64,000 nucleotides of DNA, taken from positions 248,001 through 312,000 of the forward strand of contig JAMLIS010000002.1 of the NCBI GenBank assembly GCA_023954015.1, in the 5' to 3' direction. How positions within the stretch are numbered: position 1 is the stretch's first letter; each line of letters starts with the position of its first letter. A program made the translations under genes and the position numbers. This document shows positions 48,944 to 57,957 of this stretch, in pieces. Under the pieces are notes generated by a model. The model ran no database searches. It was given only the letters and a program-made list of their open reading frames with translations, and was not told the origin of the DNA. Source of the DNA: Burkholderiaceae bacterium (GTDB lineage: Bacteria; Pseudomonadota; Gammaproteobacteria; Burkholderiales; Burkholderiaceae_E).

Positions 48944-50710
48944 GTGTCGTCGATGAAGCCCTTCATCGTCACGGAGCTGCAGGCGGGCAAGCTCCCGCGC
49001 TGGGGACTGCTGCTCGTCTGCGCGCTGTACGCGGTGCCGGGCTTCGTCGGCCGCGACCCGTGGCGCAAGCTCGACGCGGCCGGCTTCGGCGTGGCGCTCA
49101 CGATGATGCGCGGCGAATCCGCCGACTGGCTGATGCCGAACATCGCCGGCCAGCCGGTGGTCAACGACGGACCTCTGCCCTTCTGGATCGCGGCGGCGTT
49201 CGGGCGAGCCACCCAGGGCCTGTTCGGCGAGCACGCGGCGGTCAGCGTCGCGGTGCTCGCGACGCTCGCCCTGGCGCTCGTCTTCGCCTGGCATGCGCTC
49301 TATGCGCTGGCCCGCCGGCAGGGAGTCCAGCCCTCCGATCCTTTCGGTGCTTCCGCATCCCGCGTCGACTACGCGCGCGCGATCGCCGACAGCGGCCTGC
49401 TCGTGCTGATGGCCACCTTCGGCCTGCTGCTGCGCATGCACGAGACGACGGCCGAGCCCGCGCAACTGGCCTGGATCGCGCTGTTCCTGTTCGGTTGCGC
49501 CCAGGCGCTCGAACGCCCGGCCGTGGGCGGCGCGATCGCCGGCGCGGCAATCGCCGCGAGCCTGCTCACGCGTGGCGCCGGCCACGCGGGCGCCCTGCTC
49601 GTCGTCCTCGTCGCCCTGCCGTTCGCGAGCCGCTCGTTCCAGCTCGTCGGGCGGCGCATGCTCGTCTTCGCCGTCGGCGCGGCGCTGGCACTCGCGCTGC
49701 CGTGGCCGCTGATGCTGCTGCGATCGCTGCCGGGACGCGAGCACCTTCGGGGATGGCTCGCGTGGAACGGCGACGCGCTGTCGGGGCCGACGCTAGATTC
49801 GATCGGCTATTTCGCGCAAACCGCGCCCTGGTTCTACTGGCCGGCGTGGCCGGTGGCCCTGTGGGCGGCGTATCGCTGGCGCGGCCGCTGGGGCGAACCG
49901 GCGGTCGCGCTTGCCGCGCTGGCGACGCTCGCGCTCGTGTTTCGCGCGCTGCTCGCGCCCAACGGCGCCGAAGGGTGGCTGCTGCCCGCGTCGGTGCCGC
50001 TGGCGATGCTCGCCGCCGTCGGCCTGCCGACGCTCGAGCGCGGCATCGTCAACCTGATCGATTGGTTCGCCGTCACCAGCTTCACGCTGTTCAGCATCGT
50101 GATCTGGGCGTACTGGATCGCGCTGATGACGGGTTTCCCTCCGCGCATGGCGTTCCGCATGCGCCAGATGGCGCCCGGCTTCCTGCCGGAAGGCGTCTTC
50201 GGCGAAGTGGTTCTCGGCATTGCCGCCACGGCCGCCTGGCTGCTGCTCGTGCGCTGGCGCGTCTCGCGCCAGCCGCCGATGATCTGGCGTCCGATGGTGC
50301 TCTCGTGCGGCGGCGTCGTGCTCGCCTGGTTCCTGTTGATGACGCTGTGGCTGCCGGTGTTCAACGAACGCAATACCTACCGCGATCTGTCGGCCGAGTT
50401 GCGCGCCGCCTTCGACGCAGGCGGAGCGCGCAGCGGCGACTGCATCGACACGACGGACGTCGAACGCGCCGCACGGGCGAGCTTCTACTATTTCGCGCGG
50501 CTTCCCTTCGCCGAGCCCGGAGCGCGCTGCCGCTGGCTGCTGGTGCAGGACGACCGCGCGCCGACCCGGGCGCAGCCGGCCCGGCGCGCGCACTGGCAGC
50601 TGCTCTGGGAAGGGCGGCGCCGCAGCGACCGCAACGAACGATTCCTGCTGTATCGGCGCGAAGCCGAGCCCGGGAATCGAGCCGTGCCCGGCGCTGTGCA
50701 CAGGCCCTAG
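48944..50710 (+). CDS. Multi-pass membrane glycosyltransferase (GT39/ArnT-like)
   Basis: The 588-residue protein has about 11-12 hydrophobic segments. Its early loop VPGFVGRDPWRKLDAAGFGVALTMMRG...DWLMPNIAGQPVVNDGPLPFW resembles the acidic first periplasmic loop of ArnT/dolichyl-mannosyltransferase-like enzymes (D-P and N-D-G-P-L motifs). Such enzymes move a sugar from a lipid carrier to protein or lipid A. The sugar and acceptor are unknown. GGAG 5 bp before GTG 48944 supports that start; ATG 48953 is possible. The stop codon lies inside a long hairpin. Confidence 0.78.
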   Translation: MSSMKPFIVTELQAGKLPRWGLLLVCALYAVPGFVGRDPWRKLDAAGFGVALTMMRGESADWLMPNIAGQPVVNDGPLPFWIAAAFGRATQGLFGEHAAVSVAVLATLALALVFAWHALYALARRQGVQPSDPFGASASRVDYARAIADSGLLVLMATFGLLLRMHETTAEPAQLAWIALFLFGCAQALERPAVGGAIAGAAIAASLLTRGAGHAGALLVVLVALPFASRSFQLVGRRMLVFAVGAALALALPWPLMLLRSLPGREHLRGWLAWNGDALSGPTLDSIGYFAQTAPWFYWPAWPVALWAAYRWRGRWGEPAVALAALATLALVFRALLAPNGAEGWLLPASVPLAMLAAVGLPTLERGIVNLIDWFAVTSFTLFSIVIWAYWIALMTGFPPRMAFRMRQMAPGFLPEGVFGEVVLGIAATAAWLLLVRWRVSRQPPMIWRPMVLSCGGVVLAWFLLMTLWLPVFNERNTYRDLSAELRAAFDAGGARSGDCIDTTDVERAARASFYYFARLPFAEPGARCRWLLVQDDRAPTRAQPARRAHWQLLWEGRRRSDRNERFLLYRREAEPGNRAVPGAVHRP

Positions 50711-50739
50711 TACGCCGACCCGGAGGGTCGGCGTACTAG
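50707..50739. terminator. Perfect 15-bp-stem hairpin between convergent genes
   Basis: CTAGTACGCCGACCC (50707-50721) and GGGTCGGCGTACTAG (50725-50739) are perfect inverted copies around a 3-base GGA loop. The left arm contains the glycosyltransferase stop codon and the right arm abuts the orn stop. No T-run follows on either strand, but position suggests a two-way transcription end or 3'-end protector. Confidence 0.6.
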
Positions 50740-51312
50740 CTAGATGACCAGGAAGTGCTGCCGGTAGTAGCGCAACTCGTCGATCGACAGCAGGGCGTCG
50801 GCCAGCGCCGTGTGATCGCTCTTCTTCGTGAAACCGCGGGCGATCTCCGGCCGCCAGCGCCGGCACAGCTCCTTCAGCGTGCTGACGTCGAGGTTGCGGT
50901 AGTGAAAATGCGATTCGAGCCGCGGCATGTAGCGCACGAGGAAGCGGCGGTCCTGGCAGATCGAGTTGCCGCACATCGGCGAGCAGTTCGCCGGCACGAA
51001 GGCCGCCATGAAGTCGAGCAGCCGGCGCTCGACCTCGGCCTCGGTATGCGGCGACGCGAGCACGCGCTCGACCAGTCCCGTGCGCGCGTGGGTGGAACGA
51101 TTCCACTGGTCCATTGCGTCGAGCACCGCGCGCGGCTGGTGCACCGCGTAGGACTCGCTGTGCGCGACGATCTCGAGCTGCGCATCGGTGACGACGATCG
51201 CGGCTTCGATGATGCGATCGACCGCAGGGTTCAGGCCCGTCATCTCGAGGTCGATCCAGACGAGCCTCGATTCGTCGGGCGAAGGCGCAGGTTCCTGCGG
51301 ATGCTGTGACAT
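50740..51312 (-). CDS. orn: Oligoribonuclease
   Basis: The 190-residue DEDDh exonuclease has LVWIDLEMTGLNPAVDRIIEAA with Asp21 and Glu23, the central ICQDRRFLVRYMPRLESHFHYRNLDVSTLKEL, and the late His/Asp in KSDHTALADALLSIDELRYY. It degrades RNAs of two to five nucleotides and is usually essential. The ATG at 51312 (MSQHPQ) is preferred to one ten codons upstream because GGAG lies 9 bases before it. Confidence 0.97.
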   Translation of the reverse strand: MSQHPQEPAPSPDESRLVWIDLEMTGLNPAVDRIIEAAIVVTDAQLEIVAHSESYAVHQPRAVLDAMDQWNRSTHARTGLVERVLASPHTEAEVERRLLDFMAAFVPANCSPMCGNSICQDRRFLVRYMPRLESHFHYRNLDVSTLKELCRRWRPEIARGFTKKSDHTALADALLSIDELRYYRQHFLVI

Positions 51313-51353
51313 AATTTTTTTCTCCGTCGGCGATTCTCGCATAGCGTTCCCTC

Positions 51354-52637
51354 TTGACGTCCCAGGCTTTCACGCTGATGTTCGCCTTCGCGCTGCTCGC
51401 ATCGGTGGCGACGAAGCTGTGGCTGGCGACGCGACAGATCCGGCACGTGGCCGCCCATCGCGATGCCGTGCCCGAGAGCTTCGCCTCGCACATCGACCTC
51501 GCCGCGCATCGACGCGCCGCCGCCTACACGATCGCGCGTACGCAGCTGTCGATCGTCGAATCGGTGTTCGGCGCGCTCGTGCTGCTCGGCTTCACGCTGT
51601 TCGGCGGCCTGCAGGCCCTGCTCGGCGCGCTCGAGACGCTCGCGCCCTCGTCCGCGTTCCTGCGCTCGATGGCCTTCGTCGCCGCCGTCTTCGCGATCTC
51701 CGCGCTGCTCGAACTGCCGTTCGCGTGGGTGCGGCAGTTCCGCATCGAGCAACGGTTCGGCTTCAACCGGATGACGCCGCGGCTGTTCGTCGCCGACGCC
51801 CTGAAGGCTGCGGCGGTCGCGATCGTCCTGGGCGCGCCGCTGCTCGCGCTCGTGCTGTGGCTGATGCGAAGCAGCGGCGGATGGTGGTGGCTGTGGGTGT
51901 GGGCTTCCTGGGCCGCGTTCAACGTGGCCGTGCTCGTGCTCTATCCCACCGTGATCGCGCCGCTGTTCAACCGCTTCGAGCCCTTGCCCGACGGCGAACT
52001 GCGCAGTCGCGTCGAAGCGCTGCTCGCGCGCTGCGGCTTCGCGACGAAGGGGCTCTTCGTGATGGACGGCAGCCGTCGTTCGGCACACGGCAACGCCTAC
52101 TTCACCGGTCTGGGCCGTGCCAAGCGCATCGTGTTCTTCGACACGCTCGTCTCGCGCCTCGAAGCGCCCGAAATCGAGGCGGTGCTCGCGCACGAACTCG
52201 GACACTACGTGAAGCGTCACGTGCAGAAGCGCATCGCTTCGATGTTCGCCGCCAGCCTGGCCGGACTGTGGCTGCTGGGCTGGCTGTCGCGGCAGGCGTG
52301 GTTCTACGAAGGACTCGGCGTCTCGCCGGGCGTCGGCGAGCTCGACGCGGCCGCGCTCGTTCTTTTCCTGCTCGCGATGCCGGTGTTCGCCTTCCCGCTG
52401 CAACCGCTGTTCGCCGCCCTGTCGCGTCGCCACGAATTCGAAGCCGACGCCTTTGCCACCCGCCACGCGCGTGCGCAGGATCTCGTCGCGGCGCTCGTGA
52501 AGCTGTACAAGGACAACGCCTCCACCCTCACTCCCGATCCGGTCCACTCGGCTTTCTACGACTCGCACCCGCCGGCCTCGCAACGCATCGGCCGGCTCGG
52601 CGCAGGACCCCTTCTCGCCACGAGCGCCTCGGCATGA
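51354..52637 (+). CDS. M48-family membrane zinc metalloprotease (Ste24/CAAX protease-like)
   Basis: The 427-residue protein has several N-terminal membrane segments, the Ste24-type FRIEQRFGFNRMTPRLF region, the zinc motif HELGH at 280-284 and the third ligand in RRHEFEADAFA. In bacteria these inner-membrane proteases act in protein quality control; prenyl processing is not expected. Translation seems to start at TTG 51354. It is divergent from orn with a 41-bp gap. Confidence 0.9.
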   Translation: MTSQAFTLMFAFALLASVATKLWLATRQIRHVAAHRDAVPESFASHIDLAAHRRAAAYTIARTQLSIVESVFGALVLLGFTLFGGLQALLGALETLAPSSAFLRSMAFVAAVFAISALLELPFAWVRQFRIEQRFGFNRMTPRLFVADALKAAAVAIVLGAPLLALVLWLMRSSGGWWWLWVWASWAAFNVAVLVLYPTVIAPLFNRFEPLPDGELRSRVEALLARCGFATKGLFVMDGSRRSAHGNAYFTGLGRAKRIVFFDTLVSRLEAPEIEAVLAHELGHYVKRHVQKRIASMFAASLAGLWLLGWLSRQAWFYEGLGVSPGVGELDAAALVLFLLAMPVFAFPLQPLFAALSRRHEFEADAFATRHARAQDLVAALVKLYKDNASTLTPDPVHSAFYDSHPPASQRIGRLGAGPLLATSASA

Positions 52638-52729
52638 GGCAGGCGCCGACGGGGGACGCTCGGAGTGCGAGCGGGCGCAGGCGTTGGCTCGGTCCCAGGA
52701 TGCATCCGGAGCACACAGTGAGAGAACCG

Positions 52730-53068
52730 ATGTCCCGCGCGCAGTTGCTCGCGCGCAAGTCGCGTCCGCTGACGGGCGGCGCATGGTCGCAGACCGAGAT
52801 CGACGCGCAGCTGTCCGAGCTGCCAGGCTGGAGCCGGCGCGAGGAGACGATCGAGCGCGGCTTCGCCTTCGGCGACTACTACGAGACGATGGCCTTCGTC
52901 AACGCGCTCGCGTGGATGGTGCACGGCGAAGACCATCATCCGGAACTGCTGGTGCAGTACAACCGCTGCATCGTTCGCTTCGCCACGCATGCGGCCGGCG
53001 GCATCACCGAGAACGACTTCGTCTGCGCGGCCAAGACCGATGCCGTCTTCGGCCGAAGCGGAAGCTGA
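52730..53068 (+). CDS. phhB: 4a-hydroxytetrahydrobiopterin dehydratase (pterin carbinolamine dehydratase)
   Basis: The 112-residue protein has the family core FAFGDYYETMAFVNALAWMVHGEDHHPELLVQYNRCIVRFATHAAGGITENDF, in which the EDHHPE motif supplies the catalytic histidines. It recycles pterin cofactor for aromatic amino acid hydroxylases. No hydroxylase gene is nearby. The ATG at 52730 gives family length; an in-frame ATG 30 bases upstream is possible. Its 3' end overlaps rsgA by 29 bases. Confidence 0.95.
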   Translation: MSRAQLLARKSRPLTGGAWSQTEIDAQLSELPGWSRREETIERGFAFGDYYETMAFVNALAWMVHGEDHHPELLVQYNRCIVRFATHAAGGITENDFVCAAKTDAVFGRSGS

Positions 53069-53990
53069 GACCGCCAGCGCGGCGGCACGGGCCGTCGCGG
53101 GCAGCGAAACGGCGCGCATCGTCGCCAGCTTCGGCCGGCACTACTGGGTGCGCTTCGCCTCCGGGAACGAACGTATCGCGGTCACGCGCGGCAAGCGCTC
53201 CGATCTGTGCGTCGGCGACGAGGTCGAGGTGCGCGCGCTCGGCGCCGACCAGGCGGTGATCGAATCGCTGCACGCACGCGCGACGCTGCTGCAGCGTAGC
53301 GACGCATGGCGCACGCGGCTGATCGCGGCCAACGTCGAGCGTGCCGCGGTGGTCGTAGCCGGCGAACCCGCGTTCTCCGAAGAGTTGCTGATGCGCATGC
53401 TGATCGCCATCGAGACCTCGGGCATCGAGCCGGCGATCGTCGCCAACAAGGCCGACCGCACGGCCGCGCGCGACGCGATCGTCGCGCGCATCGCCGTCTA
53501 TCGGCGCCTGGGCTACCCGGTGTTCGACGTGAGCGCGCTCACCGACCCCGAAGCGACGCGCGCGTCGCTGGCCCCGTGGCTCGCCGGGCACGCAACGCTG
53601 TTGCTGGGCGAATCGGGCATGGGGAAGTCCACGCTGGTGAACGCGCTGGTTCCCGACGCCCAGGCGCGCACGAACGCGATCTCGCTGGCGCTCGGCACCG
53701 GCCGGCACACGACGACCTTCAGCCGCCTGTTCGACGTGCCCGCGAACATCGCGCGCGATGCGCGCATCGTCGACACTCCCGGATTCCAGACCTACGGACT
53801 GAACCACGTATCGCGCTCGCAGCGCGAACATGCGATGCGCGAATTCGTCCCGCTGATCGGCCGTTGTCGCTTCAACGACTGCACGCACCGCGACGAACCC
53901 GACTGCGCGATCCGCCAGGCGGCGCAACGCGGCGAGATCGACGGCCTGCGGTATCGGCTCTTCGTCGAAATGGAGAGAGGCGAAGCGTGA
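53040..53990 (+). CDS. rsgA: Ribosome small-subunit maturation GTPase RsgA
   Basis: The 316-residue protein has an OB-fold start (ARIVASFGRHYWVRFASGNERIAV), then the circularly permuted GTPase order G4 NKAD, G5, G1 GESGMGKST, G3 DTPG. A zinc knuckle CRFNDCTHRDEPDC follows. It checks late 30S assembly with GTP. The ATG at 53040 lies inside phhB in another frame; a start 17 codons upstream is possible. Confidence 0.96.
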   Translation: MPSSAEAEAETASAAARAVAGSETARIVASFGRHYWVRFASGNERIAVTRGKRSDLCVGDEVEVRALGADQAVIESLHARATLLQRSDAWRTRLIAANVERAAVVVAGEPAFSEELLMRMLIAIETSGIEPAIVANKADRTAARDAIVARIAVYRRLGYPVFDVSALTDPEATRASLAPWLAGHATLLLGESGMGKSTLVNALVPDAQARTNAISLALGTGRHTTTFSRLFDVPANIARDARIVDTPGFQTYGLNHVSRSQREHAMREFVPLIGRCRFNDCTHRDEPDCAIRQAAQRGEIDGLRYRLFVEMERGEA

Positions 53991-54005
53991 AGGGTGAAGG
54001 GTTCG

Positions 54006-54977
54006 CTATCTGCCGAGCCACGCGGCGATCGTGACCATCGCGAACAGGCTGATCCACAGCACGACCGAACGCCAGACGAGGCCGACCGCGCTGCGCAGCG
54101 CGCCGGCGTCGGGCTCGGCGCCGGGCCAGTCGAAGCCCTGGTCACCGGAGGCCCAGCGCGCCTCGAGACCGGGCTCGGCAATGCGCAGGCCGAGCGCGCC
54201 GCCGCCGGAAGCGAGCAGCAGAGCGCGCGAGTCGCTCGCGGTGCCCGAGGCGACGGCACCGCGCCAGCAGTAGACCGCATCCTCGAAGTTGCCGACGACG
54301 GCGAAGCCGGCCGCCGAGAGCCGTGCAGGCAGCCAGTCGACGACGTGGAACGCACGATCGGCGAACACGCCATAGGGTTCCTCGACGCGCGTCGCACCCT
54401 CGACGACCGGATGCGTCCAGCGGCGGGCAAGGAGTTCGGCAACGCGATAGAGCACCGGCCCTGTCACGCCGGGCAGCAGGATGTACCAGAACAACGGCCC
54501 GAAGACGTGACGGTGCGCGGCGATGAGCGCGGCGGCGATCGCATCGCGGCAGATCGCCGCCACCGAGACGCCGTGGACCACCCGCTCGATCGAATCGTCG
54601 GCGTCGACGCGCCCGAGCCAGCGATCGAGCAAGCCGCGCGCACCGACAGGATCGTCGGCGGCGAGCGCGACCTGGATTTCGGTGAACGCGTGACTGAACT
54701 GGCGAAAACCGATCGTCGAATACAGCACCGCGACGTGCACGACGAACGCCGCGAGCGGATGCACGGCCGAGGCGAGCCTTTCGAGCAGCACGGCGACGAA
54801 GACGGCCGCGCCGACGACGAGGAACCACCCGAGAGCGCCGTAGCGCCGCTCGCCGGCGTCGGTGTTCGCACGGACGAAGTCGGCGACGGCGAGCGCGGCA
54901 CGATGCACCGGGTTGCCTGCTGCCAGCGGGCGACCCTGCTCGATCAGCAGCGTGAAGATCAGCGCGATGAATCCCAT
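54006..54977 (-). CDS. CobD/CbiB-family membrane protein
   Basis: The 323-residue protein starts MGFIALIFTLLIEQGRPL and has four to five hydrophobic segments. It has CobD/CbiB features such as the LLDRWLGRVDADDSIERVVHGVSVAAICRDAIAAAL region and GPLFWYILLPGVTGPVLYRVAELLARRW. Classical CbiB makes the aminopropanol link of cobalamin. No other cobalamin gene is nearby and this divergent form is common in Burkholderiales beside a Nudix gene. Function in cobamide synthesis is therefore uncertain. Confidence 0.8.
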   Translation of the reverse strand: MGFIALIFTLLIEQGRPLAAGNPVHRAALAVADFVRANTDAGERRYGALGWFLVVGAAVFVAVLLERLASAVHPLAAFVVHVAVLYSTIGFRQFSHAFTEIQVALAADDPVGARGLLDRWLGRVDADDSIERVVHGVSVAAICRDAIAAALIAAHRHVFGPLFWYILLPGVTGPVLYRVAELLARRWTHPVVEGATRVEEPYGVFADRAFHVVDWLPARLSAAGFAVVGNFEDAVYCWRGAVASGTASDSRALLLASGGGALGLRIAEPGLEARWASGDQGFDWPGAEPDAGALRSAVGLVWRSVVLWISLFAMVTIAAWLGR

Positions 54978-55025
54978 GCGTTTTCGTGTCGACGACCGGG
55001 TCGCCCGCTTTCGACTTCCTGGTTG

Positions 55026-55730
55026 TCAGGCGATCAGCAGCCTGTACAGGTTGCGCAGCATCGCAGCGGTCGCTCCCCAGATGAAACGCTCGTCGCCTTC
55101 GCCCGGCGCTCTATACGGCATCGTGAAGAACGAACGTTCGGCGCCGCCGTCGATGCGCACGCTGCGACGCTGATGATGGCGGGGATTCATCAGGAAATCG
55201 AGCGGCACCTCGAAAACGTCGGCGACTTCGCCCGGATCGGGGTGCAGCGCGAAGCCCGGATGCAGCAGGCCGACGATCGGCGTGACGAGGAAACCCGTGC
55301 CGGTCAGGTACTCGGGCAGCGGGCCGATCACCTCGACGCGCGCCGGCTCGAGTCCGATCTCTTCCTTCGCCTCGCGCAGCGCCGCGTCGACAGGGGACCG
55401 GTCGGTGCGTTCGAGCCTTCCGCCGGGGAAGGCGACCTGCCCCGAATGATGGCGCAGATTCCACGTGCGCTGCGTGAGCAGCAGCGTCGTGCAGTGCGCG
55501 CGCACGACGATCGGGACGAGCACCGCTGCGGCGCGCGGGTCATCGTCGTCGATGCGAAACCGGTCGTCGATCTGCTCGGGCTGCCACGACGGCGGATCGG
55601 CGAATCGCTCGCGAAGCGCCCGCTCGGTGAGCCGCTCCGGCGGGACGGGGGGAAGTCCGTCGTGCGCGTCGACGGCCGGCAGCGTGCGAGGATCGAAGGA
55701 CGGAAGGGGCGCGACCGGCTCGCGCGGCAT
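55026..55730 (-). CDS. Nudix hydrolase, coenzyme A pyrophosphatase type
   Basis: The 234-residue protein has the CoA-specific signature LLLTQRTWNLRHHSGQVAFPGG in front of the Nudix box (GGRLERTDRSPVDAALREAKEEIGLEP). This combination marks NUDT7/YeaB-type enzymes that split CoA into 3',5'-ADP and phosphopantetheine. About 70 residues precede the Nudix domain. It probably shares a transcript with the CobD-like gene 48 bp downstream. Confidence 0.9.
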   Translation of the reverse strand: MPREPVAPLPSFDPRTLPAVDAHDGLPPVPPERLTERALRERFADPPSWQPEQIDDRFRIDDDDPRAAAVLVPIVVRAHCTTLLLTQRTWNLRHHSGQVAFPGGRLERTDRSPVDAALREAKEEIGLEPARVEVIGPLPEYLTGTGFLVTPIVGLLHPGFALHPDPGEVADVFEVPLDFLMNPRHHQRRSVRIDGGAERSFFTMPYRAPGEGDERFIWGATAAMLRNLYRLLIA

Positions 55731-55759
55731 GCCCCCTCCCTGCGCGCCCGGCCGCGCGC

Positions 55760-56146
55760 TCAGCTGCGTGCCGCCGCGGCCCGTGTCGAGCGGCCCGGCA
55801 GCTTCTCCTTGATGCGCGCCGACTTGCCGGAACGCTCGCGCAGGTAGTAGAGCTTGGCACGGCGCACGTCGCCGCGGCGCTTGACCTCGATGCCCGCGAT
55901 CAGCGGCGAATACAGCTGGAAGGTGCGCTCGACGCCTTCGCCCGACGAGATCTTGCGGACGATGAACGACGAGTTCAGTCCGCGGTTGCGGATCGCGATG
56001 ACCACGCCCTCGTAGGCCTGCACGCGCTTGCGCGTGCCTTCGACCACGCTGACGCTGACGACGACCGTGTCGCCGGGCGCGAAGGAGGGAATGGTCTTGC
56101 CGAGCCGGTCGATCTCTTCCTGCTCGAGTTGGCGGATCAGGTCCAT
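55760..56146 (-). CDS. rplS: 50S ribosomal protein L19
   Basis: The 128-residue protein has the L19 core [55 protein letters not shown] and [22 protein letters not shown]. It sits at the subunit interface. It is the last gene of the rpsP-rimM-trmD-rplS operon, separated from trmD by 128 bp. Confidence 0.98.
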   Translation of the reverse strand: MDLIRQLEQEEIDRLGKTIPSFAPGDTVVVSVSVVEGTRKRVQAYEGVVIAIRNRGLNSSFIVRKISSGEGVERTFQLYSPLIAGIEVKRRGDVRRAKLYYLRERSGKSARIKEKLPGRSTRAAAARS

Positions 56147-56274
56147 CGGAATCTCCTGGTCGTCGTGTCGCGCCCGATGTTGTCGTCGGCACGTGCCCAT
56201 GCACGTGCGCTGTGGGTCTCCGCGGCATGGAGCCGCACGGAGAACTGCGCGCAGAGGACGGAAAACCCGCGATT

Positions 56275-57042
56275 CTAGCGCGTGCGGTCGGTGCGCGCCA
56301 GCGACGCGAGCGCCAGCACGCGCTCGTCTGCGGCGTCGAGCCTGTTCCGGGCGCGGGCACGCTCGATCAGGTCCGGCCGCTTGCGCAGGGTGGCGAGCAG
56401 CGCCTGCTCGCGCCGCCAACGCTCGATCTGCGCGTGGTGCCCGGACATCAACACGGCGGGCACCGGTTCGCCCTCGAAGAGCTCCGGGCGGGTGTACTGC
56501 GGATGGTCGAGCAGTCCGTCGGCGAAGGACTCGTGCAGCGGCGAGCGCTCGTCGTTCATCGCGCCGGGCAGCAGTCGAACCACGGCATCGATCAGCATCA
56601 TCGCGGGCAGCTCGCCGCCCGAGACGACGAACTCGCCGACGGCGATCTCCTCGTCCACGTATCGATCGAGCAGGCGCTGGTCGATCGCCTCGTAGCGCCC
56701 GGCGACGAGGATCGCGCCCGGCGAGGCCGCGAGCGCACGCACGCGCGCGTCGTCGAGCGGACGTCCCTGGGGCGACAAGGCGATGACCGGCCGCGGCGCG
56801 GGCGCGGCGGCACGCGCCGCACCGATCGCCGCCGCCAGCGGCTGCGCCAGCATGACCATGCCGGGGCCGCCGCCGTAGGGTCGATCGTCGACGCTGCGGT
56901 AGGCGTCGGCAGCGTAGTCGCGCGGGTTCCAGCAGGCGAGCGACCACAGCCCGCGCTCGTGCGCGCGCGACGTGATCCCGAAGCGAATGATCGCGTCGAA
57001 CATCGCGGGAAACAGCGTGATCGCGTCGAAGCGCATGCTCAC
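56275..57042 (-). CDS. trmD: tRNA (guanine-N1-)-methyltransferase
   Basis: The 255-residue SPOUT enzyme has [79 protein letters not shown] and the C-terminal [17 protein letters not shown]. It methylates G37 of tRNAs with a 36G to stop frameshifting. The start overlaps the rimM stop by 4 bp. Confidence 0.98.
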   Translation of the reverse strand: MSMRFDAITLFPAMFDAIIRFGITSRAHERGLWSLACWNPRDYAADAYRSVDDRPYGGGPGMVMLAQPLAAAIGAARAAAPAPRPVIALSPQGRPLDDARVRALAASPGAILVAGRYEAIDQRLLDRYVDEEIAVGEFVVSGGELPAMMLIDAVVRLLPGAMNDERSPLHESFADGLLDHPQYTRPELFEGEPVPAVLMSGHHAQIERWRREQALLATLRKRPDLIERARARNRLDAADERVLALASLARTDRTR

Positions 57043-57641
57043 CAGTCGCGCCGCCAGTCGGCGACGACGACCCTCGCGACGAGGTCGACCGAACGGATCA
57101 GTTCGGGCACGAACGGGACGAGCCGCGCGCGACCGGCACCGGACAGGCGCATGACCGGATGGGCGGGATGGTCCTCGACGGCGACGACCGTCCCGAGCGA
57201 CTCACCGTCCGGGTCGACGACCGCGCAGCCGATCAGGTCGGTCCGGTAGACCTCGCCCGCGGGCGGTTCGGGAAAGCGATCGCGCGCCAGGAGGACTTCG
57301 ACACCCTCGAGCGCGAGCGCAGCGTCCCGGTCGTCGACTCCGACGATCCGGGCAACGATCTCGCCGGCGCCGTGCGCACGCGCGCATTCGACCTCGACGG
57401 CCCGCAATCCGTCGTCGCCCTGCGCCTGCCCGCGGGGCGAACGCAGGAACCAGGCCGGCAGACGGAGCAGCAGCGAGTCACGCGGATCGTTGAACGGCGC
57501 CACGCGCACCCAGCCGCGCACTCCCCACGCACCGGCGATGCGACCGACGAGAACCGGCTGGTCGGCTTGCGGGGGCGCGGCCTCCCGCGGTTCGGGCGCC
57601 CGTGGCTCAGGCGGCCTGCGCTTGTGCGGGCGCGTAGCCAC
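57039..57641 (-). CDS. rimM: 16S rRNA processing protein RimM
   Basis: The 200-residue protein has the N-terminal RimM barrel [23 protein letters not shown] and the PRC-type C-terminal domain with [35 protein letters not shown] and LVPFVPELI. It assists 30S head maturation. Its first 35 bases overlap the end of rpsP in another frame. The N-terminal 27 residues are Pro/Glu/Arg-rich and extra to the fold. Confidence 0.95.
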   Translation of the reverse strand: MATRPHKRRPPEPRAPEPREAAPPQADQPVLVGRIAGAWGVRGWVRVAPFNDPRDSLLLRLPAWFLRSPRGQAQGDDGLRAVEVECARAHGAGEIVARIVGVDDRDAALALEGVEVLLARDRFPEPPAGEVYRTDLIGCAVVDPDGESLGTVVAVEDHPAHPVMRLSGAGRARLVPFVPELIRSVDLVARVVVADWRRDW

Positions 57642-57867
57642 GCGCGAGTCGCGCGACGGTGGGCGACAGCATCGCGCCCTGCTGCTTCCAGTACTCGAGG
57701 CGCTCGACAGCCAGTTTCAGCCCGAGCTCGTTGCCGGCGGCGATCGGATTGTAGAACCCGAGACGCTCGATGAATTCGCCGTCGCGCCGGCTGCGCTTGT
57801 CCGCCGCGACGATGTGATAGAAGGGGCGCTTCTTGGCACCGCCGCGCGTCAGGCGGATGACGACCAT
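57607..57867 (-). CDS. rpsP: 30S ribosomal protein S16
   Basis: The 86-residue protein starts [41 protein letters not shown], fully typical of S16, and ends with a short Ala/Gln tail. It is the first gene of the S16-RimM-TrmD-L19 operon. Its 3' end overlaps rimM. Confidence 0.98.
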   Translation of the reverse strand: MVVIRLTRGGAKKRPFYHIVAADKRSRRDGEFIERLGFYNPIAAGNELGLKLAVERLEYWKQQGAMLSPTVARLARGYAPAQAQAA

Positions 57868-57957
57868 GTTCGGTGTTCCTTGGGGGGCGAAAAACCCGAC
57901 ATTCTAACGCAGAGCGCAGCGTTTGCGGCGCCCAGGGGGAAGCCCGGGGTCGGCTTC

